From: Niabella ginsenosidivorans
Lineage (GTDB): Bacteria; Bacteroidota; Bacteroidia; Chitinophagales; Chitinophagaceae
Length of the DNA: 64,000 nt
Assembly (NCBI RefSeq): GCF_001654455.1
Contig: NZ_CP015772.1
Span: 62,001-126,000 of the forward strand
Direction: 5' to 3'
A program made the position numbers and the translations under genes. This document shows positions 8,251-17,198 of this stretch, in pieces (position 1 is the stretch's first letter; the number at the start of each line of letters is the position of its first letter). The notes under the pieces were generated by a model. It did no database searches. It saw only the letters and a program-made list of their open reading frames with translations, and was not told the DNA's origin.

Positions 8251-10590
8251 ATGCTTCGACTTTTATTGTTATTGCTAATTGTATTCACAGGTACGGTAAC
8301 CGGTGATGCCCAAACAGCGTTTTATATTGACGCAAATGGAAGCGATTCCAACCCCGGTACCTTGTCAAAGCCCCTGCTTACATTGGAACGGGCACTTCAG
8401 AAAGCGCAGGTACTAAAAGGAAAAGATGCAACCATTTATTTAAGAAAAGGTACTTATTATTTCTCACAAACCGTTCAGTTGGCGGGTATTAAATTGTTAT
8501 TCCGGTCGCTAACCATCCGTAATTATAACAATGAGAAAGTGGTATTCAGCGCGGGACGAAAGCTTTCCCTGCAATGGAAACCGTATAAGAACGGGATCTA
8601 TGTTGCCAAAGTGCCTGCGGGAACAGTGTTTGAGCGATTGTATATAAACGGACAGTTACAGGTTTTGGCAAGATATCCTGATTATGATTCCACGGCTAAA
8701 GTATTTAACGGCACGGCTGCGGATGCTATTGCCCCGGAAAGGGTAAAGAAATGGAAAAACCCGGAAGGGGGCTATGTGCATGCGCTGCATGCTGCTGAAT
8801 GGGGAAGTTTTCATTACAAAATTATTTCGGCTAACGCGAAAGGGAACCTGAAACTGGAAGGTGGCTGGCAGAATAACCGGCCTTCACCCCTACACAAAAG
8901 AGAACGGTTCGTGGAGAATATTTTTGAAGAACTGGATGCGCCGGGTGAATGGTTCCTGGATGAAAAAGCGCAGCTGCTGTATTATTTTCCACGTCCGGGC
9001 ATCAATCTTTCAAAAGCCCTGGCAGAGGTTCCGGTGCTCCGGCAAACGATCCGGCTATTGGGAAGCAGTACAAATCCTGTAAGAAATGTAGAAATAAGCG
9101 GGATTGAATTTGCACATAATGAGCGCAGTTTTATGGAAACAAAGGAGCCATTGCTGCGCAGCGACTGGACGATCTACCGCGGGGCAGCGGTGTACCTGGA
9201 AGGAACGGAAGATTGCAGGATCAGCAACTGCACCTTTAACGGCATAGGCGGTAATGCTATAATGATGAGCGGTTATAATAAAAGAGATACTGTTCAGAAC
9301 TGCCTGGTTCAATATGCCGGGGCCAGCGGTATTTGTTTTGTGGGTAATGCGGATGCAGTGCGGTCGCCCTCCTTCAGTTATGGAAAATATGTTCCTTACG
9401 CAGCAATGGATAAAACGCCGGGGCCTAAATCGGCAGCCTATCCCCAATACTGCGTGGCAGATAATAACCTGGTACACGACATCGGGCAAATCGAAAAACA
9501 GGCTACCGGTGTTGAAATAGAGATCGCTTCCCATATTACCGTAAGTCATAACAGTATTTATAATACGCCGCGTGCAGGCATCAATATTGGCGATGGTTGC
9601 TTTGGCGGGCACCTGCTGGAATATAATGATGTGTTTAATACCGTTCTGGAAACCGGTGATCATGGGGCTTTTAATTCCTGGGGGCGCGACCGGTACTGGG
9701 CAACCGACCGGAAATATATGGACAGCCTGGTTGCCCTGCATTCGGAACTGATTTTGCTGGATGCACAGCAAACAACAATCATCCGCAACAACCGGTTCCG
9801 CTGTGATCATGGCTGGGATATTGACCTGGACGATGGGTCTTCCAATTACCGGATCTATAATAATCTTTGTTTGAATGGCGGGCTAAAATTGCGTGAAGGT
9901 TTTTACCGGATGGTAGAAAATAATATCATGATCAACAACAGTTTTCATCCGCATGTTTGGTTTCAGAACAGCGGCGATATTTTCCGGCACAATATCATCA
10001 TGAAAGCGTATGCGCCTATTGCAGTGAAATACTGGGGAAAGCAGATCGACAGTAATTTTTTTATGACGGAAAAAAGTCTTGATGCGGCCCGGGCGGATCA
10101 AACAGATGCGCACAGTAGTACAGGCCCCCTGGTTTTTAAGGATGCTGCCAAAGGCGATTTTTCATTGTTGCCGGGTGCGGCCGCCTTTTCCATCGGGTTT
10201 GAGAATTTCCCTATGGATCAATTTGGGGTGCAGACGAGCCGGTTAAAGCAGCTTGCAAAACGGGCGCCCATTCCGCCATTGCTGGATGCGGCTGCAAGTG
10301 ATAAAGAACCCATAACGGACCTTTTAAAAGGAAAAGTAAAGTCGGTAGATGGCCTGGGCGACCGCTCCACCTACGGACTGCCCGATGAAACGGGGGTAAT
10401 TATAATAACTCCGGGTACGGGGATTTTGGCAACGGCCGGATTGCGGGAGGGGGATGTAATTCGCAGCGCAAATGGTAAACCCATACGAAATGTAAAGGAT
10501 CTGAAAACCATGATCAACGGCGGCGAAAAACAAATAAAGCTGGAAGTGATCCGGAACCAGCAATCCCAAACGTTATTGATGGTACTGTAA
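8251..10590 (+). CDS. Exported right-handed beta-helix protein with C-terminal PDZ domain
   Basis: A 779-residue exported protein. An N-terminal signal peptide (hydrophobic to about residue 20) is followed by FYIDANGSDSNPGT, the usual opening of Bacteroidota pectate-lyase-like parallel beta-helix proteins. A long right-handed beta-helix follows with many N-N and I-x-N turns (about residues 270-600). The last 75 residues read as a PDZ domain (GILATAGLREGDVIRSANG, then a KLEVIR strand). Beta-helix proteins of this kind are mostly polysaccharide lyases or glycosidases; a PDZ tail on one is unusual and might bind a protein C-terminus or another surface protein. The substrate is unknown. The start at the ATG 8251 is well placed for the signal peptide. 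It is transcribed divergently from rnpA. Confidence 0.8.
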   Translation: MLRLLLLLLIVFTGTVTGDAQTAFYIDANGSDSNPGTLSKPLLTLERALQKAQVLKGKDATIYLRKGTYYFSQTVQLAGIKLLFRSLTIRNYNNEKVVFSAGRKLSLQWKPYKNGIYVAKVPAGTVFERLYINGQLQVLARYPDYDSTAKVFNGTAADAIAPERVKKWKNPEGGYVHALHAAEWGSFHYKIISANAKGNLKLEGGWQNNRPSPLHKRERFVENIFEELDAPGEWFLDEKAQLLYYFPRPGINLSKALAEVPVLRQTIRLLGSSTNPVRNVEISGIEFAHNERSFMETKEPLLRSDWTIYRGAAVYLEGTEDCRISNCTFNGIGGNAIMMSGYNKRDTVQNCLVQYAGASGICFVGNADAVRSPSFSYGKYVPYAAMDKTPGPKSAAYPQYCVADNNLVHDIGQIEKQATGVEIEIASHITVSHNSIYNTPRAGINIGDGCFGGHLLEYNDVFNTVLETGDHGAFNSWGRDRYWATDRKYMDSLVALHSELILLDAQQTTIIRNNRFRCDHGWDIDLDDGSSNYRIYNNLCLNGGLKLREGFYRMVENNIMINNSFHPHVWFQNSGDIFRHNIIMKAYAPIAVKYWGKQIDSNFFMTEKSLDAARADQTDAHSSTGPLVFKDAAKGDFSLLPGAAAFSIGFENFPMDQFGVQTSRLKQLAKRAPIPPLLDAAASDKEPITDLLKGKVKSVDGLGDRSTYGLPDETGVIIITPGTGILATAGLREGDVIRSANGKPIRNVKDLKTMINGGEKQIKLEVIRNQQSQTLLMVL

Positions 10591-10803
10591 AACCAGCCTC
10601 TTATGGGGCTACAAATAGTTGGCTCCCGGCAGAGGGCCGGAGGCGTTATAACATTCTTGTTTCCTGTTACTCCTTATTCTTTGCAAATATACCGTAGGCA
10701 GTAACCCTTTTCAGAACGGAATTGGGCAATAACAGGTGGTGCCATGTAGCGGCTGCCCGGGCCAAATGATATGATGTTTATTATTATGACGTGTAAACAA
10801 TTC

Positions 10804-11781
10804 CTATCCAAACAATGCCAGTTGTGTTATTTCAGGCTCCGGTTGTTTCTTTTGCTTTTTACCTTCGGTTGTTTCTACCGGTTTATCGTTTTCATAATAA
10901 TGATTCACGCGCGTTATTGAGGTTCCGGTAATACGTTCAACGCCTTCGTTGTTAATTTTTTTATGAATGGTCAGCTGGCAATTGATCACTGATCCGTTTT
11001 TGAATTGTACTTTCCCGGATTGTACCAGCTTTTTAAATTCTTTTGATTCCATGATAAAGGAACGCGGTTTTCCGTTATACATGCCTACCCATTTGTAATT
11101 ACTTTTTTTCAATACCGGTGCAATAATTTCAATTTCCACGTCGTTCACTTCTTCAGGCTCCAGTTCATCAGTAGTTAAAATATACTTTTCAAACTGCATT
11201 CTTGTTACGGTGTTTTCCCGGGTTATTTTTAACCGTTCTTCATCCACCGCCGTAAACTGTACGCCAGTGATTTTGGGGTAGCGGGATAGCAATTCAAAGA
11301 AATTGGAGCGGCGCTTTTTAATGATATTGCTGGCATCCAGGTTGCTACAGCTCTGTTGCATTTGCCGGATGCGCTTTTCAATCTGTGGTTTCAGTTTTTC
11401 ATTTTCAGGATCGCAGATCCGGGGCGATTGTTGTACCGCTTCAATAATATGCTGAACTTCCGTAGCTACCGGCGCTGCAAGGGGAGTGCTAATGGCCGCT
11501 ACCAGGGTAGCGGTTGCAATGGTAACGGCAACGGGGGCGGTTTTGTTTTCCTTTTTTAAAGCTACTTTAAAGCGGCGGCAAAATCCTTTTTCGGCCAGGG
11601 GTACGGTTTCTATATAAATACTGAGGCGCAAGCGGAGTGCTACTTCACGCATCAGCGCCAATAATTCATATTCGCATTTATTCTGAATCAGCGCATCCAT
11701 GAAATGCGTTCCTTCTTTAAAATAATATTGTACTTCTATACAGTTACTTTCTATGTAAACCCGTTCGTTTGCTGTGCTCAT
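10804..11781 (-). CDS. Unrecognised protein with one predicted membrane segment
   Basis: A 325-residue protein I cannot assign. Residues 1-75 form a compact soluble-looking region (IEVQYYFKEGTHFMDALIQNK, then a charged helix). A hydrophobic Ala/Val-rich stretch at about 83-107 could cross the membrane once. The rest is a mixed alpha/beta region rich in charge (DASNIIKKRRSNFFELLSRYP onwards), ending ITQLALFG. The frame extends to 11841, but the first 20 extra residues look unlike a protein start, so I prefer the ATG at 11781. Domain order (small N-terminal domain, membrane segment, large C-terminal domain) recalls accessory or defence-associated proteins, but that is only an impression. It lies alone between the beta-helix gene and rpmH. 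Confidence 0.6.
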   Translation of the reverse strand: MSTANERVYIESNCIEVQYYFKEGTHFMDALIQNKCEYELLALMREVALRLRLSIYIETVPLAEKGFCRRFKVALKKENKTAPVAVTIATATLVAAISTPLAAPVATEVQHIIEAVQQSPRICDPENEKLKPQIEKRIRQMQQSCSNLDASNIIKKRRSNFFELLSRYPKITGVQFTAVDEERLKITRENTVTRMQFEKYILTTDELEPEEVNDVEIEIIAPVLKKSNYKWVGMYNGKPRSFIMESKEFKKLVQSGKVQFKNGSVINCQLTIHKKINNEGVERITGTSITRVNHYYENDKPVETTEGKKQKKQPEPEITQLALFG

Positions 11782-11878
11782 CCTGATGATCAAATGCTTT
11801 TTGCAAGGCCGCGAAAGTACGGCATTTCTTTGGGCAGGCAAAGGCAGGGTGTTGGGAAATAACAGAAAGAACGAGTAC

Positions 11879-11903
11879 TAAAAAGCCCCGGTTATTCCGG
11901 GGC
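11879..11903 (-). terminator. Rho-independent terminator of rpmH
   Basis: A GC-rich stem with arms at 11885-11891 and 11897-11903 (GCCCCGG / CCGGGGC) and a 5-base loop, followed on the minus strand by a T run (+ strand A run 11880-11884). It begins 27 bases after the rpmH stop codon and ends that transcript before the gene at 10804-11781. Confidence 0.85.
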
Positions 11904-11929
11904 AGATTCTTTTGAGCAGCAAAACTTGC

Positions 11930-12085
11930 TTACTTCAATTTCCTTTCGTCAGAAACCGTTAATTTTTTGCGCCCTTTTCTGCGGCGGGCAGCCAGCACTT
12001 TACGGCCATTAGCGGTTTGCATACGCTTACGAAAACCATGAACCGTTTTCCGGCGGCGACGATGGGGTTGAAATGTACGTTTCAT
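11930..12085 (-). CDS. rpmH: 50S ribosomal protein L34
   Basis: A 51-residue, very basic protein starting [20 protein letters not shown] and continuing [20 protein letters not shown] before [11 protein letters not shown]. This is unmistakably L34, a small protein of the large ribosomal subunit. It is below the length limit of most ORF callers. The ATG is at 12085 and a strong terminator follows the stop. A TACCTTTG -7 element about 100 bases upstream (12187-12194) can drive it alone. In many bacteria rpmH is immediately upstream of rnpA; here the order on the strand is kept (rpmH upstream of rnpA-yidD) but 3.8 kb with two other genes lies between. Confidence 0.97.
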   Translation of the reverse strand: MKRTFQPHRRRRKTVHGFRKRMQTANGRKVLAARRRKGRKKLTVSDERKLK

Positions 12086-12186
12086 AATATCTTAATTTTT
12101 CACTTTTTTTGAATGCGCATGGGAGAACATGCTGATTTTCAAGTTCAACCACAGGACACCACTCCCGTTGGCTTGTGAAAGGACGG

Positions 12187-12194
12187 CAAAGGTA
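12187..12194 (-). promoter_or_regulatory. Bacteroidota -7 promoter element for rpmH
   Basis: On the minus strand this reads TACCTTTG, an exact match to the TAnnTTTG -7 consensus. Transcription would start near 12180, giving a leader of about 95 bases for rpmH. No clear TTTG -33 element is seen at the expected distance. Confidence 0.5.
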
Positions 12195-12309
12195 GGGAAA
12201 ATATACCATTTGTGCAGATAAAAATCCATGCTATTTAGCAAGAACGTTATAATGTTAGCCACAGATACCTGCCTGAACGGCATGAATAAAAGTAAAACGA
12301 AGTTTCCGG

Positions 12310-13173
12310 TTAAACATATTTTTGCTTTGCCAGGTAGTCGTGGCTGAATTTCAGGCTTTCAAACATATCGCCCTTACTTACATCCTGCTCCACAAACCAT
12401 TTCTTTAATCCTGCTTTTTTTCGTGCAGCAAAAATGCGGTCAAAGTCAATGGTGCCATGCCCTACTTCGGTAATATCTTTAGTGTTGGCTTCCATATCTT
12501 TTACATGCCATAGCGGAAATCGTCCGGGATATTTATCAAAATAGGCTACGGGGTCATGGCCTGCCCTGCTGATCCAGTAAAGATCCATTTCCATGTTTAC
12601 ATGTTGTGCAGCCGTATTGGTGATCAAATAGTCGTAAACAAGCGTGTTGTTATATTTTTCAAATTCAAAATCATGGTTATGGTAAGCAAATATAATACCA
12701 GCGCCGGCAGCCTTTTCTCCACACTTGCTTAACAGGTCGGGCAGTTTTGCGTACACCTCTTTGGTGCGTTCATTGGGAAATAAATAGGCACAGGCCATAT
12801 ACCGGGCCCCGATGGAATGCAGATCTTCCACTGCCTGATCCCATCCGTCTGTTAATGTTCCTTTTGATTTTTCCTGTAACCCGGTTGTATGGTGGGAGCT
12901 GATCACTTTCATCCCGGTATTGTTTAAAACGGATTTGAATTCGGCAGGGGATTTTCCGAAAAAGCTGCCATTATAACCATAAATCTCCAGCTCATTATAG
13001 CCTAATGCTACCAGCTTTTCCAACGTGCCCTCCAGGTCTTTTGCAACGGCTTCCCGCACGGAGAACAACTGCATGGCCATCATCTTTTTTTTCATGTTTT
13101 CTGCAAATAAATGAGTGGTATACAATCCTGCGGCGCCCGCAGCAATCGTTTTTAAGAAAAGACTTCTTTTCAT
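12310..13173 (-). CDS. Exported sugar phosphate isomerase/epimerase-like TIM-barrel protein
   Basis: A 287-residue protein of the xylose isomerase-like TIM-barrel family (IolE/UxaE-type fold). It starts MKRSLFLKTIAAGAAGLYTTHLFA, a signal sequence resembling the short Tat-like leaders of Bacteroidota sugar epimerases, although no twin Arg is present. The barrel includes MQLFSVREA, NELEIYGYNG, VISSHHTTG, YHNHDFEFEKY (metal-binding His/Glu region), MEMDLYWISRAG, LWHVKD and EVGHGTIDFDRIF, all typical of the family. Members of this family act on sugars or sugar derivatives, often keto-sugars or inositols; the substrate here is unknown. It is a single gene between rpmH and murI. Confidence 0.85.
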   Translation of the reverse strand: MKRSLFLKTIAAGAAGLYTTHLFAENMKKKMMAMQLFSVREAVAKDLEGTLEKLVALGYNELEIYGYNGSFFGKSPAEFKSVLNNTGMKVISSHHTTGLQEKSKGTLTDGWDQAVEDLHSIGARYMACAYLFPNERTKEVYAKLPDLLSKCGEKAAGAGIIFAYHNHDFEFEKYNNTLVYDYLITNTAAQHVNMEMDLYWISRAGHDPVAYFDKYPGRFPLWHVKDMEANTKDITEVGHGTIDFDRIFAARKKAGLKKWFVEQDVSKGDMFESLKFSHDYLAKQKYV

Positions 13174-13463
13174 GGCAAATCCGTTTTTAATATAAAATTG
13201 ATTCCTGAAGTTAGCTGATATTCAGCAGATTTCAATCATCGGTACAGGAAAATGCCGGCGTTTTTAGCGCAGCTGTTTCAATTTTTTACAGATCGCCGAT
13301 GGGGCTAAAGCTGTTAGGGAGGCGCTTTTATCAAAATATTGCCCTATAGAGGGCTGTGCTTGTGAAGACGAAATTCTGGTAAAAATAGCAAGCTATCAGG
13401 ATAGACCATAAAAGCGCTGTTTTGTTACAAACGCTGAATGCCTGAACAGGTACAGCAACTGCT

Positions 13464-14312
13464 TTATAACACAATATGCCTGCTGTTTACCGGGGCTCCA
13501 AAAAAAACGGAACCATGATTATCAAAGTCTTCAGTAGCGTCTGTGGTAAAAAACAGCCGGCTGCCGTTTTTACTACAGGTTTGTTCTGTTTCAGGGTGCC
13601 TTTGCAGGTAATCTTTCAGGCTTTTTGCCACCAGTTCACCCTGTGCTATCAGCTTTACATCAATCGGCAGGTATTGCTGTATCCTGTGTTTTAATAACGG
13701 GTAATGAGTGCAGGCCAGTAACACCACATCTATATGCGGCCCTTTATGGAACAGGGAATGCAGGTTCTTTTTTATAAAAAAATCTGCCCCGTGCGTATCT
13801 ATTTCATTGTTTTCAACAATGGGTACCCACATAGGGCAGGCCTCCTGATATATTTTTGAATGTGGAAAAAATTTAATGATTTCGATCGGGTAAGATCCGG
13901 AAAGCACCGTGCCCAATGTTGCCAGGATGCCGATTTCGCCGGTCTCAGAATAATTGCCGATCACTTCCGTAGTAGGGCGAATAACCCCCAATACCCTTTT
14001 ATCCGGGGCAATTTTAGGAAGATCATTTTGCTGAATGGTGCGCAGGGCCTTTGCGGATGCGGTATTACAGGCAAGGATGACCAGGGGGCAGCCCTGCTGA
14101 AAAAACCATTGCACACATTGAAGCGTATATTCATAAACGGTTTCAAAGGAGCGGTTGCCATAGGGCGCACGGGCATTATCGCCCAGGTAAATAAAATCGT
14201 ATTGCGGCAGGGTCTTAACCAGTTCTTTTAAAACGGTTAAGCCGCCGTAACCGGAATCAAAAACGCCTATAGGCGCTTCTCCGTTTCTGATTTCTGATTT
14301 CTGATCTCTCAT
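13464..14312 (-). CDS. murI: Glutamate racemase
   Basis: A 282-residue racemase that makes D-glutamate for peptidoglycan. The two catalytic Cys are visible: the first in ILACNTASAKAL and the second in LLACTHYPLLKHRI. The N-terminal core motif IGVFDSGYGGLTVLKEL and YLGDNARAPYG are also present. The ATG at 14312 overlaps the murA stop in an ATGA arrangement, so the two genes are probably coupled. The first 12 residues (MRDQKSEIRNGE) precede the conserved core and are encoded by a degenerate ATCAGAAATCAGAA repeat, suggesting the start was extended by repeat DNA. Confidence 0.95.
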   Translation of the reverse strand: MRDQKSEIRNGEAPIGVFDSGYGGLTVLKELVKTLPQYDFIYLGDNARAPYGNRSFETVYEYTLQCVQWFFQQGCPLVILACNTASAKALRTIQQNDLPKIAPDKRVLGVIRPTTEVIGNYSETGEIGILATLGTVLSGSYPIEIIKFFPHSKIYQEACPMWVPIVENNEIDTHGADFFIKKNLHSLFHKGPHIDVVLLACTHYPLLKHRIQQYLPIDVKLIAQGELVAKSLKDYLQRHPETEQTCSKNGSRLFFTTDATEDFDNHGSVFFGAPVNSRHIVL

Positions 14313-15619
14313 TTCTGACTTCTTCTGATATCCGCTCCCAGCGCCTGCAACCTTGTATCAATATGCTGATAGCCTCTGTCTATCTGTTCAATATTCTGAA
14401 TTGTGCTCTTCCCTTCTGCGCTCAACGCGGCAATTAATAAGGCCACACCCGCCCGGATGTCGGGACTGCTCATCGTAATGCCGCGCAGGTTCTGTTCGCG
14501 TCCCAGGCCAATAACTACAGCACGATGCGGATCACAAAGAATAATCTGGGCGCCCATCTCGATCAGTTTGTCTACAAAGAACAGGCGGCTTTCAAACATT
14601 TTCTGGTGAATCAGCACACTGCCATGTGCCTGGATGGCTGTTACCAGTACAATGCTCAGCAGATCCGGTGTGAACCCGGGCCAGGGGTGATCATAGATTG
14701 TTAACACCCCCCCATCGAAATATTTTTGTATGGTATAGCTTTCCTGCGTAGGAACATGAATGTCGTCTCCGGTTATTTCCAACTGAATGCCTAATTGTTC
14801 AAACCGGTTGGGAATAACGCCCAGATCCGGCACGCTTACATTTTTGATCAGGATATCGCTCTGCGTCATGGCTGCAAGGCCAATGAATGAGCCTATTTCA
14901 ATCATATCCGGCAAAATAGTATGTTCTGTGCCGCTTAAGTATTCAACTCCTTCAATGACCAGCAGGTTGCTGCCGATGCCGCTGATCCTGGCGCCCATCC
15001 GGTTGAGCATTTTACAAAGCTGCTGCAGGTAAGGCTCGCAGGCAGCATTATAAATGGTAGTAGTGCCTTTTGCCATAGTGGCGGCCATAACAATGTTTGC
15101 TGTGCCTGTAACAGAAGGCTCGTCCAGCAGCATATAAGAGCCCTTTAATTCCCTGGCCGATAAGTGAAAGAACCCGTCTTCCTGGTTATGGTTAATGTCA
15201 ATCCCAAATTTTTCAAAACCGATCACATGCGTATCCAGCCGGCGGCGCCCGATCTGGTCACCACCTGGTTTGGGTATAAAGGCTTTTTTATAACGGGCAA
15301 GCATGGCCCCGGCCAGCATGACAGAACCTCTCAGGCGCCCGCTTTTTTTCCGGAAAGCTTCACTATGCAGGTAGTCAATATCCACATCTTTTGCTTTAAA
15401 AACGCAGGTGCTCCGGTCAACCCGGTTCACTTCCACATTCATTTCTGCCAGTAACTCAATCAGCAGATTCACATCCAGAATGTCCGGAATATTTTTTATG
15501 GTTACTTCTTCCGGGGTAAGCAATACGGCACAGATGACCTGCAATGCTTCGTTCTTTGCTCCCTGTGGAATAATTTCGCCCTTTAAACGGTTACCCCCTG
15601 TTACTTCAAATACATTCAT
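14309..15619 (-). CDS. murA: UDP-N-acetylglucosamine 1-carboxyvinyltransferase, Asp-loop variant
   Basis: A 436-residue MurA, which adds enolpyruvate from PEP to UDP-GlcNAc in the first committed step of peptidoglycan synthesis. The start MNVFEVTGGNRLKGEI and the Lys22-Asn23 pair (GAKNEAL) fit the family. The flexible catalytic loop reads KPGGDQIGRRRLDTH: Asp121 stands where the Escherichia coli enzyme has Cys115. Cys-to-Asp at this site is known from mycobacteria and chlamydiae, where the enzyme stays active but is not alkylated by fosfomycin. The start at 15619 was chosen over the longer frame to 15715 because it has a clear AAGGAGA site just upstream. The stop overlaps murI. Confidence 0.95.
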   Translation of the reverse strand: MNVFEVTGGNRLKGEIIPQGAKNEALQVICAVLLTPEEVTIKNIPDILDVNLLIELLAEMNVEVNRVDRSTCVFKAKDVDIDYLHSEAFRKKSGRLRGSVMLAGAMLARYKKAFIPKPGGDQIGRRRLDTHVIGFEKFGIDINHNQEDGFFHLSARELKGSYMLLDEPSVTGTANIVMAATMAKGTTTIYNAACEPYLQQLCKMLNRMGARISGIGSNLLVIEGVEYLSGTEHTILPDMIEIGSFIGLAAMTQSDILIKNVSVPDLGVIPNRFEQLGIQLEITGDDIHVPTQESYTIQKYFDGGVLTIYDHPWPGFTPDLLSIVLVTAIQAHGSVLIHQKMFESRLFFVDKLIEMGAQIILCDPHRAVVIGLGREQNLRGITMSSPDIRAGVALLIAALSAEGKSTIQNIEQIDRGYQHIDTRLQALGADIRRSQK

Positions 15620-15861
15620 AAAATCTCCTTTTAAACATTGATCGGCCCTCCGCCTGCGAAGATAAAGTTTAATCAGATTGTTGTTTATGAAATATAGTGA
15701 GGGGGCATAAAACAAATCGCATCCTGAGGATTCAATAAGCGGTCATCCGATAGTTCGGACCCGGCCAGAGTTTTGCCTCAAAAAGCAAAACGCGCGGAAC
15801 TATTTACTATAGATAATCTCTATGATAATAGAGATCCACCCAAGCTATAGTGCAACCCTAA
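15620..15861. other. Intergenic region with small inverted repeat
   Basis: Between murA and the membrane HTH gene. It contains the murA ribosome-binding site (AAGGAGA on the minus strand, near 15623-15630) and, around 15810-15835, a perfect short inverted repeat (ATCTCTAT / ATAGAGAT, 4-base loop). No gene or clear terminator is seen. Confidence 0.4.
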
Positions 15862-17082
15862 TTACGCCGCAGGTGTTAACTGGAACGACCGTATAAATCC
15901 CGTTCCGAAAAAGTTAAGCCGGATGCCCACAATTTTACCAATGGGTTTATCAAACCGGTTTTCAAAGGCCGGATGATCATTGATCATTATTTTGATGCGG
16001 TTATCCTTTGATGCGCAACGCAGTTGAACCATACGGGTAAAATCGACCCCAAAAGCAGACAGGTCATTTGTTTTTCCATTGATGGCTTTTGACCCCAGCA
16101 TCATATTCAGCTCGCCGGAGCAGCCCGTTTTCCCAAAAGGAATTAAAAGCACCCCATCTGTTCCCAGCACCACTACATTCGTGTGCAGGCAGGGCGAGTT
16201 ATTACCGGAATAGGTATTCTGAAATTCAAGATCCAGCTGAAAATTATTGCTGTTTACATCAAATTTGCGGCTCACATTGGCCAGTGTAACCACCGGCGTT
16301 TCCTTAGGATCCAGGTGCAACTGGTCCAGTTCCTGCTGGTCCAGACCAATAAGTCCCGGTTTTTTAAAGATCTTTTCTTTTAAATAGATGGGCGCCGGGT
16401 CATGCGCTACCGATCCCATCCACCCATTGGATTCAATGTACAGATCATGTTCTTTCACAATAGAATCGTTCAGGATCAGTTTGGCCCTGTAGTAGCCCGG
16501 CAAATAGTAAGTGCTGGTATAGGTATGCAGGTCTTTGGCTACTTTAAATCTTCTCCCGGGATCCCAGCTCTGTTGTATAAAAACGCTATCCGCATTAGAA
16601 TGAGCAGCATCATACTCAAAAACGACGGTATTGGGAACCCCCAGGGTTACCGGCTGGCTCGAAAAGTACACCTGGTTATAATTCAACTGTTTGAAGGATT
16701 TATGCAGGAACATAAAGCCGATAAGAAGGAACGCAATGGCTAATAATAAAAGGAGGAAAGCCATTTTGGGAAACGACCGCTTTTTTACAGGCGCTGGCGG
16801 TTGCTCCTGCTCCGTAACAGCAGCGGCAAATGACCGCCAGTTGGAAAAACCGGCAAAACGGGAAAGAGCATCCAGCGTGCCCAGGTTGGGTTTGCTGTTG
16901 TACCGCACTTTGCCCCAGATCCGCTTCAGGGTACTGGCGCTTAACACCACACCCGTAGCTTCAAACACCTGGTCGCCCAGGTTTTCAAAATCCTGATGTT
17001 GCCAACTGGCACTGCTGCCCCAACCCAGCTGTTGCTCAATCAATGATTTACACTTTTCTATAAGAAGCTGATTATCATCCAT
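15862..17082 (-). CDS. Membrane-anchored HTH protein with lectin-like extracytoplasmic domain
   Basis: A 406-residue protein of a family frequent in Chitinophagaceae and relatives but not characterised as far as I know. Residues 1-90 look like a helix-turn-helix domain, with LLIEKCKSLIEQQLGWGSS at the start and LSASTLKRIWGKVRYN in the recognition-helix region. A membrane helix follows at about 106-127. The rest should be outside the cytoplasm: first an Ig/PKD-like beta region (about 135-235), then a concanavalin-like region whose last strands read KIMINDHPAFE and GKIVGIRLNFFGTG. The layout resembles ToxR/CadC-type one-component regulators that sense outside and bind DNA inside. It is divergent from four exported-protein genes that begin 116 bases away. 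Confidence 0.7.
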   Translation of the reverse strand: MDDNQLLIEKCKSLIEQQLGWGSSASWQHQDFENLGDQVFEATGVVLSASTLKRIWGKVRYNSKPNLGTLDALSRFAGFSNWRSFAAAVTEQEQPPAPVKKRSFPKMAFLLLLLAIAFLLIGFMFLHKSFKQLNYNQVYFSSQPVTLGVPNTVVFEYDAAHSNADSVFIQQSWDPGRRFKVAKDLHTYTSTYYLPGYYRAKLILNDSIVKEHDLYIESNGWMGSVAHDPAPIYLKEKIFKKPGLIGLDQQELDQLHLDPKETPVVTLANVSRKFDVNSNNFQLDLEFQNTYSGNNSPCLHTNVVVLGTDGVLLIPFGKTGCSGELNMMLGSKAINGKTNDLSAFGVDFTRMVQLRCASKDNRIKIMINDHPAFENRFDKPIGKIVGIRLNFFGTGFIRSFQLTPAA

Positions 17083-17198
17083 TTTTATTTGTGATGCGTC
17101 TTGAACAATCTTGAACAGGGTATGAATTTACAATTTATCGGAGCAATGGCAATTTTGGTGCATTCGATTCGCAATTTATTGCTTCTTAAATAAAGGAT

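Noticed and set aside
9055-9810. 251-codon minus-strand open frame
   Set aside because: Lies fully inside the beta-helix gene on the other strand; no domain pattern.
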